14,399 bases of DNA from Flavobacterium sp. (GTDB lineage Bacteria; Bacteroidota; Bacteroidia; Flavobacteriales; Flavobacteriaceae). A model generated the notes under the pieces. That model was given only the letters and a program-made list of their open reading frames with translations, did not search any database and was not told the DNA's origin. The stretch covers positions 1-14,399 of the forward strand of contig SXQR01000291.1 in the NCBI GenBank assembly GCA_005792865.1. Direction: 5' to 3'. Positions 13,769 through 14,399 of the stretch are shown here, piece after piece. Within the stretch, counting starts at the first letter, position 1; each line of letters begins with the position of its first letter. A program made the position numbers and the translations under genes.

Positions 13769-14397
13769 TGGACAGGCCTTTTAAGTTCGACTGAATTCAT
13801 GATGCGTTCGCGTACCTGCACGCCGTATTGGTCGCCATCGATGTGCGAGACCATGATTTGCTGCAGGCCATTGTCCTGTTTGAACAACAGGAGTTCATAA
13901 TATAATTTCTTTGTGTCGCCCGAAGGGTCTTTCACCGTCATGGTGCCGTATGCCTTGTGGCCGGAAATGCCTTCGCGCGTCTCATATTTTTCCTCCTTGA
14001 CCAGGATGTTCTGTGCGCCGCGGCTCTCCATCGTCTTGAGGATTCCCTCGACTGCCTTTTCAAGCGAGATGTCCACCTGGTCCTTGTAGGTGTTTGTCGA
14101 TACGATCACGTAAAAGTTATCGATCATCGATCCATAACTAAACATTTGCAGATCTTTTAACATTGCCATCGCATCCTTGGGAAGCGCGGTCTCGGGCCGG
14201 ACGCGTTTGAGAACACGCGGCGTCTCGGCTATCACAGGTGGATTGCCATACTCACTGCGAACCCATTCGCCCTCAGCCAATTCCTTGAGCGGATGCCCAA
14301 TGATGTTGTCCTTGAGGTAATTGAATCCTCGCGTGGCCGCAAAGTATCCCCCGATGCTGATCAGCAGGAAAACCGCGATGCCCGAATACAGCAGGAT
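13765..14397 (-). CDS. Membrane-anchored protein of unknown function at the head of the bat genes (N terminus cut)
   Basis: A partial protein, 210 codons visible, running off the window edge, with the first few residues missing. The visible start, from I-L-L-Y-S-G to about residue 22, is a membrane helix or uncleaved signal anchor. The rest (about 25-210) is soluble and likely faces the periplasm, with FSYGSMIDNFYVIVST near the middle, GISGHKAYGTMTV, and LQQIMVSHIDGDQYG near the end. No catalytic motif is recognised. It does not look like MoxR, DUF58 or DUF4381, which often precede batA. The stop TGA overlaps the batA start as ATGA, so it should be made in step with BatA and may belong to the Bat complex. 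That role is inferred from position only. Confidence 0.78.
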   Translation of the reverse strand: MLLYSGIAVFLLISIGGYFAATRGFNYLKDNIIGHPLKELAEGEWVRSEYGNPPVIAETPRVLKRVRPETALPKDAMAMLKDLQMFSYGSMIDNFYVIVSTNTYKDQVDISLEKAVEGILKTMESRGAQNILVKEEKYETREGISGHKAYGTMTVKDPSGDTKKLYYELLLFKQDNGLQQIMVSHIDGDQYGVQVRERIMNSVELKRPVQ

Positions 14398-14399
14398 TT

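Overview
The window looks like a chromosomal segment from a member of the Bacteroidota, most likely the Flavobacteriia. This is inferred from three things: the bat (aerotolerance) gene cluster in the order typical of the phylum; several proteins that read like flavobacterial orthologues (GpsA, PheS and two small unknown proteins); and upstream boxes that fit the Bacteroidota promoter consensus TTG...TAnnTTTG instead of the sigma-70 one, with little sign of Shine-Dalgarno sequences. Codons end mostly in G or C and the G+C content looks above half by eye, which is high for Flavobacterium-like genomes. No transposase, integrase, phage gene, rRNA, tRNA or CRISPR array is visible.

Positions 1-5946 (+ strand) hold the 3' end of an ArsC/Spx-family reductase gene overlapping an EamA-type transporter, then yicC (endoribonuclease family) overlapping gmk, then nadD, a yqhD-like NADPH alcohol dehydrogenase with its own terminator, and gpsA. 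Positions 5943-7926 (- strand) hold a small conserved protein, pheS, and another small conserved protein. A divergent region at about 7927-7984 separates this block from cvpA (+ strand).

Positions 8475-14397 (- strand) are a compact operon. It runs from a membrane-anchored unknown protein (cut by the window edge) through batA, batB, batC, batD and batE. Every junction overlaps by 1 or 4 bases. BatA and BatB are membrane-anchored von Willebrand A proteins with complete MIDAS metal sites, BatC and BatE carry TPR repeats, and BatD is a large exported and anchored protein. Together they probably form an envelope complex. The moxR and DUF58 genes that usually precede batA would lie beyond position 14399.

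The window is mostly housekeeping and I see no clearly new enzymatic or defence system. The most unusual structure is in two intergenic regions (2698-2843 and 6351-6477). Each is bracketed by degenerate 7-base tandem arrays lying in inverted orientation to one another, one just after a stop codon and the other just before a start codon. Also worth a look are a strong promoter that seems to give a leaderless mRNA for the 118-residue protein, and the unknown first member of the bat operon.
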